This document shows positions 1 to 8,128 of a stretch of DNA of 22,878 bases, piece after piece. The stretch is from Bacteroidales bacterium UBA1173 (GTDB taxonomy: Bacteria; Bacteroidota; Bacteroidia; Bacteroidales; F082). The position numbers and the translations under genes were made by a program. The DNA lies in NCBI GenBank assembly GCA_002311655.1, contig DBYZ01000005.1, positions 1-22,878 of the forward strand, in the 5' to 3' direction. Each line of letters starts with the position of its first letter. The first letter of the stretch is position 1. The notes under the pieces are model-generated. The model was given only the letters and a program-made list of their open reading frames with translations. It was not told where the DNA came from and did no database searches.

Positions 1-25
1 GCCGGTTCGACCCCGGCCTCAGGTA
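1..25 (+). tRNA. tRNA 3' end (partial, isotype not certain; Leu possible)
   Basis: The window opens inside a tRNA. Bases 1-5 (GCCGG) and 13-17 (CCGGC) form a perfect five-pair T stem around a seven-base TTCGACC loop (6-12). Bases 18-24 would be the 3' acceptor strand and base 25 (A) the discriminator. No CCA follows, so it would be added after transcription. The anticodon lies outside the window. An A discriminator and the implied acceptor sequence would suit tRNA-Leu, but that is a guess. Confidence 0.6.
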
Positions 26-37
26 CGAAGAAGAGAT

Positions 38-79
38 AAAGACTTAAGATATTGGCAAACAATGTTTTAAGTCTTTTTT
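38..79 (+). terminator. Rho-independent terminator after the tRNA
   Basis: A perfect 10-bp inverted repeat (AAAGACTTAA at 38-47, TTAAGTCTTT at 67-76) closes a 19-base loop and runs into a six-T tract (74-79). It lies just downstream of the tRNA and upstream of the YitT-family gene. A TTG at 78 that could open the following reading frame falls inside this structure, which argues against its use as a start. Confidence 0.75.
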
Positions 80-104
80 GTTAAATGCAAAAAACAAAAA
101 TAAC

Positions 105-989
105 ATGAAAAATTCATCGAAAATACTCGTCGAAATCAAAAATTACGCTGTAATCACAGTGTGTTTGTTCATCATAGCACTCGGATGGACGGCATTCCTC
201 ATCCCGAACAATATGTTGGGTGGGGGAGTGAACGGTATCGCTACAATCGTCTATTGGGTGACAGGCCTATCGACAGGTTACACCATCTTTACACTTAACG
301 CGATACTTATCTTATTCTCTTTCAAGATATTAGGATGGAGATTCGGTGTAAAAACAATATATTGCATCGCGGTGATGGCGTTCTTCTTCTCGCTATTGCA
401 AAACATTATCGGCGATGTGCCTGTCATATCCGATAAATTCCTTGCAGCTATCATCGGTGGTGGCATCGGAGGTTTCGCCAACGGAATAATATTCCTTTCA
501 GGTGGCAGCACGGGTGGAGTTGACATCATCACAATGGTGGTCAACAAATACCGCAATATTTCACTTGGCCGCTTCACATTGGCGATGAACCTTGTCATCA
601 TTGGAAGCTCGTTCTTTGTGTTCCAAGACTTGGAAATCCTTGAGCGTGTTGAACTTATAATTTACAGCTTGGTCGGAAACTTCGTTAGCAGCTACTGCAT
701 GGACCTCGCCTTCACCGGAAGCAAACAGTCGGTGCAGATGTTCATATTCTCATCAAAACCAGCAGTCATCGCTGATAGGATAGGCAATGAGATTCATCGC
801 GGTACGACAATCATCAAAGGAACCGGATGGTATTCAAAGCAGGACAGCGACATAGTGATGGCTGTTGTCAGAAAGACCGAATGCCAGCCTGTTATCCGCA
901 TCGTGAAACAGGAAGACCCCAAAGCTTTCGTCTCTGTCAACACCGTGATGGGAGTCTACGGTAAAGGCTTCGAGGTGATGAAGAAATAG
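105..989 (+). CDS. YitT family membrane protein (YitT_membrane + DUF2179)
   Basis: This is a 294-residue inner-membrane protein of the YitT/DUF161 family. Members have a block of hydrophobic helices followed by a small cytosolic DUF2179 domain; their physiological role is not settled, though transport has been proposed. Here about six hydrophobic segments fill residues 10-205, with the conserved glycine-rich stretch LIPNNMLGGGVNGIA in the first loop and GGGIGGFANG and GGSTGGVD further on. The DUF2179 part follows (about 220-290), including the TGWYSKQDSD region. I take ATG 105 as the start. The upstream in-frame TTG at 78 sits in the tRNA terminator and would add only a polar Asn/Lys-rich tail. 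The gene ends three bases before the convergent neighbour's stop codon. Family assignment is firm; function is unknown. Confidence 0.88.
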   Translation: MKNSSKILVEIKNYAVITVCLFIIALGWTAFLIPNNMLGGGVNGIATIVYWVTGLSTGYTIFTLNAILILFSFKILGWRFGVKTIYCIAVMAFFFSLLQNIIGDVPVISDKFLAAIIGGGIGGFANGIIFLSGGSTGGVDIITMVVNKYRNISLGRFTLAMNLVIIGSSFFVFQDLEILERVELIIYSLVGNFVSSYCMDLAFTGSKQSVQMFIFSSKPAVIADRIGNEIHRGTTIIKGTGWYSKQDSDIVMAVVRKTECQPVIRIVKQEDPKAFVSVNTVMGVYGKGFEVMKK

Positions 990-992
990 TTG

Positions 993-2405
993 CTAATTGA
1001 TATCAACGATACCGTTACGGTTCACGTTTACGTGGAAGTCGCGGTATTCAATTTGATTTTCCCACTTGAATTGTATCACAAAATGTAAGGTGTAGACGCG
1101 TTCCGCCTTGATAGTCTGCACGTTGCCATCCTCGTCGAGGCAGTCGATGAGTGTCTCGGGATTGTCCGACTTCTTTGTCAGATAATTGATATGGTATCTG
1201 ATGATGTCGTTGATGCCCTTGAAGTCGTAGTCGTACTGGTTTCTAAGTGTCTCATTATCAATCTCAACACGTTTTCTGTAAAGTATAATCTTCTCGTCGA
1301 GGAGCTTGTTTTCTGTTTCAAGTCGGGTGCGACCGCGCAGCTTCATCACCTCGGCAGGCACCTTGTCTTCTGAGATGAAGTCCATACCTTCTTTGAGGAT
1401 TCCGACATGGTTATCCTTTATGCTGATGACAGTTTTGTTGTCGTAATACTTGTCTTTCAGCTGATAGGCGAACATCCAGCGTGTGAGTTCCTTGATTCGG
1501 TCTTTCAGGATATAAAAGATGACGAGAATGAAGAAAATAAGGTTAGGGTAGTTGCCCAGATATTTCTGAAACAGCGTGGTGACAAGTAGGTACACCATCA
1601 TTGCAAGGCCTGCGGCGAGGCTGAATGAAATCTGTTTCACTGCCTGACCGTCTTGAGTGGTGTTGACATTCAAAAACAAAGCGCTCTCGATATATTTCTT
1701 CAACTTGCTGTGGTGGTTCACGAGCTTGCGGTTGTTGGCGTCATCGTTGATGATGACGTGGCTGTAGCCTTTCGAGATTTTGTATGCCGTTTCTTCCTTG
1801 ATGGCGTCAATTAAGGTTAATGTGGTGTCTTTCATGCCTTCGAGATGCTGTATGGCTTTCACGATTTTCATCGTTTGTATTTGCATCTGATGACTGATAA
1901 ACTCATCGGTGAACCTGAATTTCGCCAGCATGGCATCGTTTTTAGGGTCAATCGAGCCGTAAATATTGCGATACGCTTGAAGAACAAGTCGTAGGTCGGA
2001 TATGTATTGGACGCAAAGTTGGCTTAATATATCGTTATTTTTTTCGTTGATAATCTTTGCTGAGGCATCACGGATTGAACTTTTGAATATAGAGCCGAAG
2101 AGTTTCAGTTGGAACTCAAACTCGTTGATATCAGCCAGCGATTTTGTCACATGTTGAATCGGGGCATCGTCGCCTTCCACCATCTGACGTAATGAAAATG
2201 ACGGTGTTATCAGACGGATGTTCGACTTCATGTCGGTGTAGAAACGATCCTTGCTGTATGTGTTTTTGTTGATATACAGTCCGTTAGGGATAAAAATCCA
2301 GGAGTTGACATCAAAATAATCCATCTTGACGCCGTCTCGTCCGCTGAATCCGACTTTGAACTCGACGGAGAACTTATCGTGTATTTTTGTCTGAATTTCT
2401 ATCAT
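993..2405 (-). CDS. Unrecognised membrane protein with two central transmembrane helices
   Basis: I do not recognise this 470-residue protein. It has no signal peptide. The first 250 residues are soluble and mostly charged or helical. Two adjacent hydrophobic segments follow (about 258-279 and 286-301), separated by a short NYPN-containing turn. A soluble C-terminal half of about 165 residues begins with charged, helix-rich sequence and ends in alternating beta-like segments. The topology suggests a membrane hairpin with both large domains in the cytoplasm. It begins 13 bases after the stop of the DASS transporter gene on the same strand, so the two are probably cotranscribed and it could be an accessory or regulator of transport; that is inference from position only. 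No enzyme motif is evident. Confidence 0.75.
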   Translation of the reverse strand: MIEIQTKIHDKFSVEFKVGFSGRDGVKMDYFDVNSWIFIPNGLYINKNTYSKDRFYTDMKSNIRLITPSFSLRQMVEGDDAPIQHVTKSLADINEFEFQLKLFGSIFKSSIRDASAKIINEKNNDILSQLCVQYISDLRLVLQAYRNIYGSIDPKNDAMLAKFRFTDEFISHQMQIQTMKIVKAIQHLEGMKDTTLTLIDAIKEETAYKISKGYSHVIINDDANNRKLVNHHSKLKKYIESALFLNVNTTQDGQAVKQISFSLAAGLAMMVYLLVTTLFQKYLGNYPNLIFFILVIFYILKDRIKELTRWMFAYQLKDKYYDNKTVISIKDNHVGILKEGMDFISEDKVPAEVMKLRGRTRLETENKLLDEKIILYRKRVEIDNETLRNQYDYDFKGINDIIRYHINYLTKKSDNPETLIDCLDEDGNVQTIKAERVYTLHFVIQFKWENQIEYRDFHVNVNRNGIVDIN

Positions 2406-2418
2406 TTTTCATGAGATT

Positions 2419-4005
2419 TTAGATGAAAAGTCCCGGTGTGATGCCCATCCATTTGAGGACTGTCTCGCCCCAGAGGAGGATCAAGATCCAGGCGAATGTC
2501 ATCATGGTGATGCCGTATTTGAATGCATCGGTCATGCTGTACATGTTCGTGTTATATAGCAGTGCCGCCGGTTTACTGTTGAAAGGCAGCACGTAGACGT
2601 GTTCGATTAACATTGCCACTGGCAGAGAGAGGCTCATCAGCGGGAAACCGAAGCGTGCCTCCACGCCGAGTGCGATAGGCACAAACACCATTGTTCTGAT
2701 GGTCTTGCTTTGGAAAATGAGTCCTGAGTATAGCATCAGGAAGGTAAGTATGACGTAAAGCACCCAGAATGGAGTGTTTTCAGTGATGCCGAGGCTGTCG
2801 AAGCCTGCGTTTACCATGGTGTTTGGAAGGTCGGTGGCGTTGAGTCCTGATCCTAGAGTGTAGGCGCCTGCTGAGAATAGCATGAGGTGCCAAGGTATAT
2901 CCACGTCATTCCATTTCACCACTCCGATGCCTGGTAATAATGCCAGGATAGCGCCGAGCAATGCCACTATAGTCTCGTCGATGTTATGGAAGGTGCCTTT
3001 AGTGATCCATAAGAAAAGCACGAGGAAGAAAATGCCCACGGCTTTGTATTCCTCAGCTTTCATCTTGCCCATGGCGTCGAGTTCTTTTTTCAGGCGTTCG
3101 AGACCGCCTTCAATCTGTGGCTTTTGTTCTTCTTTCTTCATCGGGAAGAAGACATAGATGCCGAGCATGAGTCCAACGGCGAGGGTGATGACACTCATCG
3201 GTCCGCATGCCACGAGCCAGTCGGAATAGCCGAAGTCGCAGCTGCCGGCGAAGCCTGCTATGAGCGATATTGCCAAGAGATGTGCGCCGCTGCCGGTGTA
3301 GAAGGCGTTGGCGCCCACGTTGACTTGGAACAGGTTCTGTATCACGAGGTTGCGTCCGAAGTTGTTGCGATGGTCGCCGGATGCCCCATATATTGCACAC
3401 ACCGTCATGAAGATTGGAAGCATGATGGTGGCTTTGACGGTGGTGGCGGATATGAAAGCCGACAGCACCAGGTTGATGATGAGGAAGCTCCAGAGGACTC
3501 CCTTGGCGCTCTTGCCGAATTTTATCACGAAGGCGAGCGCGAGCCTTTTGGCGAATTGTGTCTTGACAAGCATGCTTGCAAGTACAAATGACAAGATATT
3601 GAGCCACATGACAGGGTGACCGAGTTGCGCCAACGCGTCTTTTTGTGACGTGACGTTGCATATCACGATACCGAGGATGATGAGTAGAGACGTGAGATAG
3701 TTCGGAATCGCCTCAGTCATCCATAGGATGAGACCCGCAATGAAGATGGCGAACATGGCGTAGTTGGAGCGCAGAAACGCCTCTCCGCCTATTTCGTTAA
3801 ATCTTTTAAATGCTTTGGCTGTCAGCATGTCTGGATTCAGGTTGTCGATGAATCCGAGCGGGACGAACCAATAAAGCAGTATGAAGGCAAGAATGGCTAT
3901 TGGTCCGCCGAGGCGTGCCATCCATTGCTCGAAGGAGGATTTCTGCATCTTTGGCAGTTTTTCCACCTTATAATTATTCATATCCAAGGGGTCGAATGTG
4001 GCCAT
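2419..4005 (-). CDS. DASS/SLC13-family anion:sodium symporter
   Basis: This 528-residue polytopic protein has roughly a dozen hydrophobic segments and matches the divalent anion:sodium symporter family, which carries dicarboxylates, citrate, sulfate or related anions into the cell. Visible landmarks are the WMTEAIP motif (95-101) common in the first half, FISATTVKATIMLP (184-197) at the position of the first SNT-type substrate/sodium loop, GSGAHLLA (238-245), and a second-half counterpart around LIFQSKTIRTMVFVP. The canonical SNT triplets are altered (SAT, QSK), so the substrate cannot be read off. The N-terminus is a cytosolic tail of about 30 residues. It is the first gene of a likely two-gene unit with the membrane protein downstream and is separated from the CYTH genes by a terminator. 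Family call is good; substrate unknown. Confidence 0.82.
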   Translation of the reverse strand: MATFDPLDMNNYKVEKLPKMQKSSFEQWMARLGGPIAILAFILLYWFVPLGFIDNLNPDMLTAKAFKRFNEIGGEAFLRSNYAMFAIFIAGLILWMTEAIPNYLTSLLIILGIVICNVTSQKDALAQLGHPVMWLNILSFVLASMLVKTQFAKRLALAFVIKFGKSAKGVLWSFLIINLVLSAFISATTVKATIMLPIFMTVCAIYGASGDHRNNFGRNLVIQNLFQVNVGANAFYTGSGAHLLAISLIAGFAGSCDFGYSDWLVACGPMSVITLAVGLMLGIYVFFPMKKEEQKPQIEGGLERLKKELDAMGKMKAEEYKAVGIFFLVLFLWITKGTFHNIDETIVALLGAILALLPGIGVVKWNDVDIPWHLMLFSAGAYTLGSGLNATDLPNTMVNAGFDSLGITENTPFWVLYVILTFLMLYSGLIFQSKTIRTMVFVPIALGVEARFGFPLMSLSLPVAMLIEHVYVLPFNSKPAALLYNTNMYSMTDAFKYGITMMTFAWILILLWGETVLKWMGITPGLFI

Positions 4006-4040
4006 GGTGTTGTATAGGATTAATAATGGTTTTAAAAATA

Positions 4041-4072
4041 GGGTAGAGGCATTTCCCCAAACGCCTCTACCT
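4041..4072 (-). terminator. Terminator hairpin after the CYTH gene
   Basis: A 9-bp perfect stem, GGTAGAGGC (4042-4050) with GCCTCTACC (4063-4071), lies just beyond the minus-strand CYTH stop codon. It can be extended inward by an AAA/TTT pair after one mismatch. On the minus strand it is followed by CTATTTTTAAAA, a moderate T tract. It should end the CYTH transcript before the DASS gene. Confidence 0.6.
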
Positions 4073-4080
4073 TTTATTGC

Positions 4081-4557
4081 TTATTTCCAATTCTTATACG
4101 GATTCTTCATCAGCATTGAATTGAAATATTTAGGGTCGCCGGTGACCTCTTCGCCAATCCATGCAGGTTTGTCGAAAGGTTCGTTTTCGTCGGTGAGCTC
4201 GACTTCAGCCACTGTGAGGCCGTCGTTGTCGCCGTAGAATTCGTCGACTTCCCAGGTGTGTTTTCCGTCGGTGTTTTTTACAAGATAGCGGGTCTTGTCG
4301 ATGACACCCGGTTCGCAGATTTCAAGAAGTTGTTGCACTTCTTCGACAGGAATCTCTTTCTCCCATTCGAAGCGGGCTGCTCCTGAAGCGTTGCCGATGC
4401 CTTTGATGGTGATGAAACCCTTGTCGCCCTTGACTCTCACGCGGACGGTGCGCTCAGGCACGCTGCTGAGATAACCTTGGGTGATACGTGTGGCTTTGAA
4501 TGCTTCTGATTTGAAGTCACCCTTTACCAAAAACTTTTTTTCAATTTCCTGTGCCAT
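4081..4557 (-). CDS. CYTH domain protein, probable triphosphate tunnel metalloenzyme
   Basis: This 158-residue protein is a compact single CYTH domain. The signature ExExK is at the N-terminus (E4, E6, K8). The other expected tunnel residues are present in order: R39 and R41 in TVRVR, K52 in TIKG, E64/E66 after the turn, K88/R90 in DKTRY, E103 and D105 in WEVDEF, and E118/E120 in AEVEL. Small bacterial proteins of this type (NeuTTM and CthTTM) hydrolyse inorganic tripolyphosphate or other triphosphates with divalent metal in the cytoplasm; some CYTH relatives are class IV adenylyl cyclases. The complete set of charged residues and the length favour an active phosphohydrolase. It begins five bases after the stop of the upstream gene at 4563-5207, so the two are almost certainly cotranscribed. 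Confidence 0.88.
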   Translation of the reverse strand: MAQEIEKKFLVKGDFKSEAFKATRITQGYLSSVPERTVRVRVKGDKGFITIKGIGNASGAARFEWEKEIPVEEVQQLLEICEPGVIDKTRYLVKNTDGKHTWEVDEFYGDNDGLTVAEVELTDENEPFDKPAWIGEEVTGDPKYFNSMLMKNPYKNWK

Positions 4558-4562
4558 ACCTC

Positions 4563-5207
4563 TTATTCATTTGCGAGCGGTTTGTCGGACATGCCGATGA
4601 CGCGCTTGATAGCCTGTAAATAGTTGATATTCTCGACACCTTCAAGTCCGCAGTCTTTGATGGTCTTCTTGATGTCATCAATCTCTGTTGACTCCGAGTT
4701 GATTGTGACGATTTTGGCGCCGTTGATGAGCACTTCGCCATATTCGCAGATGGTGTCGTTGACCATATATCCGAAGCGGCGTTTGTGGACGCGGACAGCT
4801 GCCAAGTCAGGGTTAGCCTTCACCATGGCGATGAACTCTTCGTAGGTGTAGGTGTCCTTGGTGAGCTTAGGCATCTCTACCATGAAAGCAGGAAACACTT
4901 CTTTCTCAAGTACTTCCTTAGCGATTGGGAACTCGCCTTTCATGAGTGGATTCCACTGCTCGAGGCCGTCGACAGTCTGCACGTATGTCTTGATGTCCAT
5001 CTTGCCGTCGCGGATCTTGGTGTTGTTGATGTCGTTTTTACGTGATATGATGTATATCTCGTCGCTGAGACGCTCCCAAACCTTCTCAGGGACAGGCATT
5101 GAGAGGCGTGCCATGCGCTTGTGTGCTTCGCAGAAACATTGTCCGAACGAACGGAACTCAAATCTCGGCTTTGACACTTCGCCGATTTTCATTTCTTCTT
5201 TTGCCAT
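4563..5207 (-). CDS. Uncharacterised protein, possibly a divergent CYTH-like relative
   Basis: This 214-residue soluble protein has no signal peptide, and I cannot give it a firm family name. The order of features resembles a CYTH/tunnel fold. An early strand carries alternating charges (RFEFR, 15-19). A stretch with TKIRDGKMDIKTYV (63-76) recalls the basic strands of CYTH proteins. Then come VRVHKRRFGY (138-147) and an acidic strand ICEYGEVLING (153-163). The strict ExExK motif is absent. The region GLEQWNPLMKGEFPI (81-95) looks like a conserved family motif. It lies directly upstream of a genuine CYTH gene with a five-base gap, which supports a shared job in phosphate or nucleotide chemistry. 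The CYTH link is inference from pattern and neighbour only. Confidence 0.72.
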   Translation of the reverse strand: MAKEEMKIGEVSKPRFEFRSFGQCFCEAHKRMARLSMPVPEKVWERLSDEIYIISRKNDINNTKIRDGKMDIKTYVQTVDGLEQWNPLMKGEFPIAKEVLEKEVFPAFMVEMPKLTKDTYTYEEFIAMVKANPDLAAVRVHKRRFGYMVNDTICEYGEVLINGAKIVTINSESTEIDDIKKTIKDCGLEGVENINYLQAIKRVIGMSDKPLANE

Positions 5208-5236
5208 TTTTTTAAAATAAAATTGTTGTTAATGTT

Positions 5237-5313
5237 CTTTGTTCATCATTTCTTCAGCTGCCTGAATTTTTCTTGTTGAAAAATCCAGAAGGCTGAAGAA
5301 ATGATGAACAAAG
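5237..5313 (-). repeat. Long hairpin with a 22-bp perfect inverted repeat
   Basis: Bases 5237-5258 and 5292-5313 are exact reverse complements over 22 bp. Inside them a second stem, ATTTTTC (5266-5272) with GAAAAAT (5278-5284), closes a five-base loop, and CTG/CAG pairs extend it. The element lies between two minus-strand genes, starting seven bases past the stop of the lamin-tail lipoprotein gene. Such a hairpin could end or stabilise that transcript. There is no immediate T run after it on the minus strand, so it is not a textbook terminator. No transposase and no target-site duplication are visible. Confidence 0.85.
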
Positions 5314-5320
5314 TCCTTGA

Positions 5321-6646
5321 TTATTCTTGAGGGATGTCGTCACCCGTTGCAGGGTTAGCTTCACCTGGAGTAGGGTCAGCGAGTTTCCAGTCGCCGCCGT
5401 CTGGTGTGCGGGCGTATGACTGTGGTGCCACGTTAGAGATTGTCTGTCCCCATTCACCTGTTGAGCCTCTTGTGAAAACATCTCTCTCGGTGCCGTCAGG
5501 CATATAGAGGGCGATGCGCACTGTCTTCTTGGCGGAGAGTCCGCTATTGAAGAAGAGGTTTGTCGGGTGTTCTGGGTGATCGGCTTGCACATCGGCGCTA
5601 TAAAGAAGGATGTAGCTGTGAGCTGGGACGATGACGGTGGCATCGGCGGTCCACTTGATATCTTCTTCGTTGCCGTCTTTGGTGATATACATGCCTTCCA
5701 GTGAAAGGTCGAGCGTGCCTTTGTTATAGATCTCGATGAACTTGGTGTCGCCGTTCAACTCGTTGAGCACGATATTGGTGTAGTCAGGTGTTGGTGCAGG
5801 AGGAGTGACGCCGCCTTCGAGGCCGAGTACAATGTTCTCGCCATCGACGTTAGCAGCACCTGGAGTGGCATCGGCATAGTACCAGTCGGTGTTGGCGTTG
5901 CGGCTGTACGATGCAGGGGCTTGGTTGCCCGGATAGCCGTAGGCTTCACCGTTGAGTTCGATCTGGGTGAGGTTGAAGTCGTCGACGCTTACACCTGCTG
6001 GGGTCTTGAGTTCGATGCGGACGTTCTTCTTTGCTGAGAGACCGCTGTGGAACATATACAAAGCGGTGTCGATTTCCGGATGGTCGTTGATAACATCTTC
6101 GCTGTAAAGGAGGAGGTATGCACCTGGCTCGATAGTCACAGAGCTCTTGCCTGTCCAGATGAGTTTCTCGGTGTCTTTGTAGATAGTAACATTAGACATC
6201 GGGATGGCATCATTGCCGTTGTTGAAGATTTCGATGAACTTGTCGTTGCCGTTAAGCTCGTTGATACGGAGCACGCTGTAGTCGACTTGCACTGCGCCAA
6301 CGGTGTAACTCATTGTCGCTGACTTTGTTGTGGCGTCGGCGTTGCTTGCCTCTACATAGAAATTTACCGTGGTGTTGTCGGGCTGTGCCGGGATTACAGC
6401 GGTGTAGGCGTCGCCATTGGATGCCATGTTTAATGTTGTGGAGTTGTCGTTGATAGTGTAAACCAGTTTTGCCTCAAAGCTGTTGAAGCAGCTGATTGTT
6501 GCGGAGACTGTCACGTCGGAGTTTTCTGTCACTGCTGCTGGGCTGTAACTTACATTAGTGATGTTGATGCCCGGATACTGTTTGTCTTTCACACATGATG
6601 CCAGACCGAGGATAAGGGCTAAAGCCACAAACATTATCTTTTTCAT
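5321..6646 (-). CDS. Lipoprotein with two lamin-tail (LTD-like) domains
   Basis: This 441-residue protein starts with a lipoprotein signal peptide; the lipobox LASC places the acylated cysteine at residue 18. An immunoglobulin-like domain follows (about 27-118). Two tandem copies of the same module come next (about 125-268 and 289-432), joined by a Pro-rich linker. Each copy begins with I/V-x-x-NELNG followed by KFIEI-N-G, has a LLLYS/ILLYS strand, contains SGLSAKK and ends in ADATPG or ADPTPG. This is the lamin-tail domain pattern seen in many secreted bacterial proteins, where it is thought to help binding or anchoring at the surface. It is the last gene of the peptidase/porin cluster, 36 bases after the porin gene. 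Its ligand is unknown. The near-identical SGLSAKK core in both copies suggests duplication within the gene. Confidence 0.85.
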   Translation of the reverse strand: MKKIMFVALALILGLASCVKDKQYPGINITNVSYSPAAVTENSDVTVSATISCFNSFEAKLVYTINDNSTTLNMASNGDAYTAVIPAQPDNTTVNFYVEASNADATTKSATMSYTVGAVQVDYSVLRINELNGNDKFIEIFNNGNDAIPMSNVTIYKDTEKLIWTGKSSVTIEPGAYLLLYSEDVINDHPEIDTALYMFHSGLSAKKNVRIELKTPAGVSVDDFNLTQIELNGEAYGYPGNQAPASYSRNANTDWYYADATPGAANVDGENIVLGLEGGVTPPAPTPDYTNIVLNELNGDTKFIEIYNKGTLDLSLEGMYITKDGNEEDIKWTADATVIVPAHSYILLYSADVQADHPEHPTNLFFNSGLSAKKTVRIALYMPDGTERDVFTRGSTGEWGQTISNVAPQSYARTPDGGDWKLADPTPGEANPATGDDIPQE

Positions 6647-6682
6647 AATAATTCAATTTTAAATGTTAAACAATCTGGTTTG

Positions 6683-8077
6683 TTAGAAAGCTATTTGGAA
6701 ACGTCCGAGGAGCATGTGGTAGTTCACACCTGCGTCGCCGTCTTTTGCCACCACCTTGGTGAAGTCCTTGGTAGCGTTGCCGTTGGCGTCGAGGCCGACA
6801 TAGAGTTTGCCTTTGCCGTTGGCATAGCGGTCGTTGTTGACGTACTGATAGTTGATGGCGATCTTCACGTTCTTGCCGAAGTAGAAGTTGAGACCGGCGC
6901 CGAAGAGGTCTGCCGAACCGCCGTAGATGGCGTCAGCACCACGGTCTTTGTAGTCGTTCATGTCGATGAACTCATACTTGGCAACGAATTCGATGTCACC
7001 CCATTTCTTGCCATTGCGCTGGCGGTTGAACTTGGCGCCGCCTGAGTCGTAGGTCTGTTTGCCGCCGAAGAGGAGATAGCCGCCTTCGACATACCATCCT
7101 GAGAAGCTGTAAGGCTTGTCAATGCCTGTAGATTTCTTCATGTAGGTCTTGTCACCCATCCATGCGCCTTCGATGCGGAGTCCCTCATAGTGACCTGCGA
7201 GTTCCACCGTGTAGATGAGGTTATGGTCGGTGTTCTTGATGTCGTCGGTGTCGATATATTTCTTGCGGTTGATGTTGGTGGCGTTGCGGCAGCTGAAGCG
7301 TGTGCCTGCGTATGCTCCCATCTCATCAGATGTCTTTGGTGTGTCGAACATCAAAGCACCGCCGATGTGGATGCCGTAGTCAGCCTCGTTGATAGGACGC
7401 AACACGACTTTTCCGACGTATGAGACGCCTTCGTTCATGCCGTAGCTCTTGTTGTTATCCTCAACATATCCACGTGTCTCTTCGCCTTCGATTTCCTGGA
7501 ACAGGATGCTGGCGCCGGCAAACACATATTTGTTGGCATATTTTCCGAAGATACCGAGATGACGGCTAGGTGCGAATGTACTGACCACCATCGGGCGCTC
7601 CATGAACTCGAGGTAACGCGATGATGTATTGCGTGACAACGAGAAATCTGGCTTCATGCTACCGACTGTGAACTGGAAGTTTTTCAGTCCTGTGTAGCGG
7701 ACGACAGCGTCTTTCAGTTCGAACGAGCCATTGGCAAGTTCCATATCTACCTCACCATACCATGACGGGGTGATCTGAGCCTTCACGGCGAAACGTGCGC
7801 GGCGGATGCTGGCACCGTCACCGATCTTGTCGGCCCACTCCTGCTGTCCCCAGTAGTTGGCGAAATCAACCTGTACTCTGGAGTCAAACCAGAATTTGTA
7901 ATCTTTGTCTTTTGATTCGAAGACGAGAATGCCGTCGCGGTCGGAGGCAAACACGTCTTTCACATCAACTTTGTTGCCATACTGGTCAACAGCCTTTTCT
8001 TTGTTGGCGTCATCAGTCTGGGCAAAGGCGATTGTTCCTAAGAACAATGCCATCATCAATAATGAAAGTTTTTTCAT
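6683..8077 (-). CDS. Porin_O_P family outer-membrane porin
   Basis: This 464-residue protein has a signal peptide (cleavage near residue 20, after IAFAQ) and ends in phenylalanine (QIAF), typical of outer-membrane beta-barrels. The mature part matches the Porin_O_P (OprP/OprO-like) family: KFWFDSRVQVDFANYW near residue 65, then ASIRRARFAVKAQITPSWYGEVDMELA, then LKDAVVRYTGLKNFQFTVGSMKPDFSLS, with repeated amphipathic strands thereafter. Pseudomonas relatives are phosphate- or polyphosphate-selective; Bacteroidota members are often induced under nutrient limitation, but specificity cannot be read here. It lies between a secreted C1B peptidase gene (51 bases upstream) and the lamin-tail lipoprotein gene (36 bases downstream), with no promoter box recognised in either gap, so cotranscription is likely. 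Confidence 0.87.
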   Translation of the reverse strand: MKKLSLLMMALFLGTIAFAQTDDANKEKAVDQYGNKVDVKDVFASDRDGILVFESKDKDYKFWFDSRVQVDFANYWGQQEWADKIGDGASIRRARFAVKAQITPSWYGEVDMELANGSFELKDAVVRYTGLKNFQFTVGSMKPDFSLSRNTSSRYLEFMERPMVVSTFAPSRHLGIFGKYANKYVFAGASILFQEIEGEETRGYVEDNNKSYGMNEGVSYVGKVVLRPINEADYGIHIGGALMFDTPKTSDEMGAYAGTRFSCRNATNINRKKYIDTDDIKNTDHNLIYTVELAGHYEGLRIEGAWMGDKTYMKKSTGIDKPYSFSGWYVEGGYLLFGGKQTYDSGGAKFNRQRNGKKWGDIEFVAKYEFIDMNDYKDRGADAIYGGSADLFGAGLNFYFGKNVKIAINYQYVNNDRYANGKGKLYVGLDANGNATKDFTKVVAKDGDAGVNYHMLLGRFQIAF

Positions 8078-8128
8078 AGTTTTATTGATTAAGTTAATAA
8101 ATAGGTTGTATGAATCATTATATTAATG

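Noticed and set aside
78..104. TTG 78 as the start of the YitT-family gene
   Set aside because: It lies in the T tract of the tRNA terminator and would add nine polar residues before a normal ATG start at 105.
3110..3661. Long out-of-frame and antisense open frames within the DASS transporter gene
   Set aside because: Their translations are rich in Arg/His/Cys with no domain, and the main frame is a clear multi-helix transporter across the whole region.
5237..5313. The 22-bp inverted repeat as the end of an insertion sequence
   Set aside because: Only 33 bases lie between the arms, there is no transposase and no flanking duplication; a tiny non-autonomous element remains possible but unproven.
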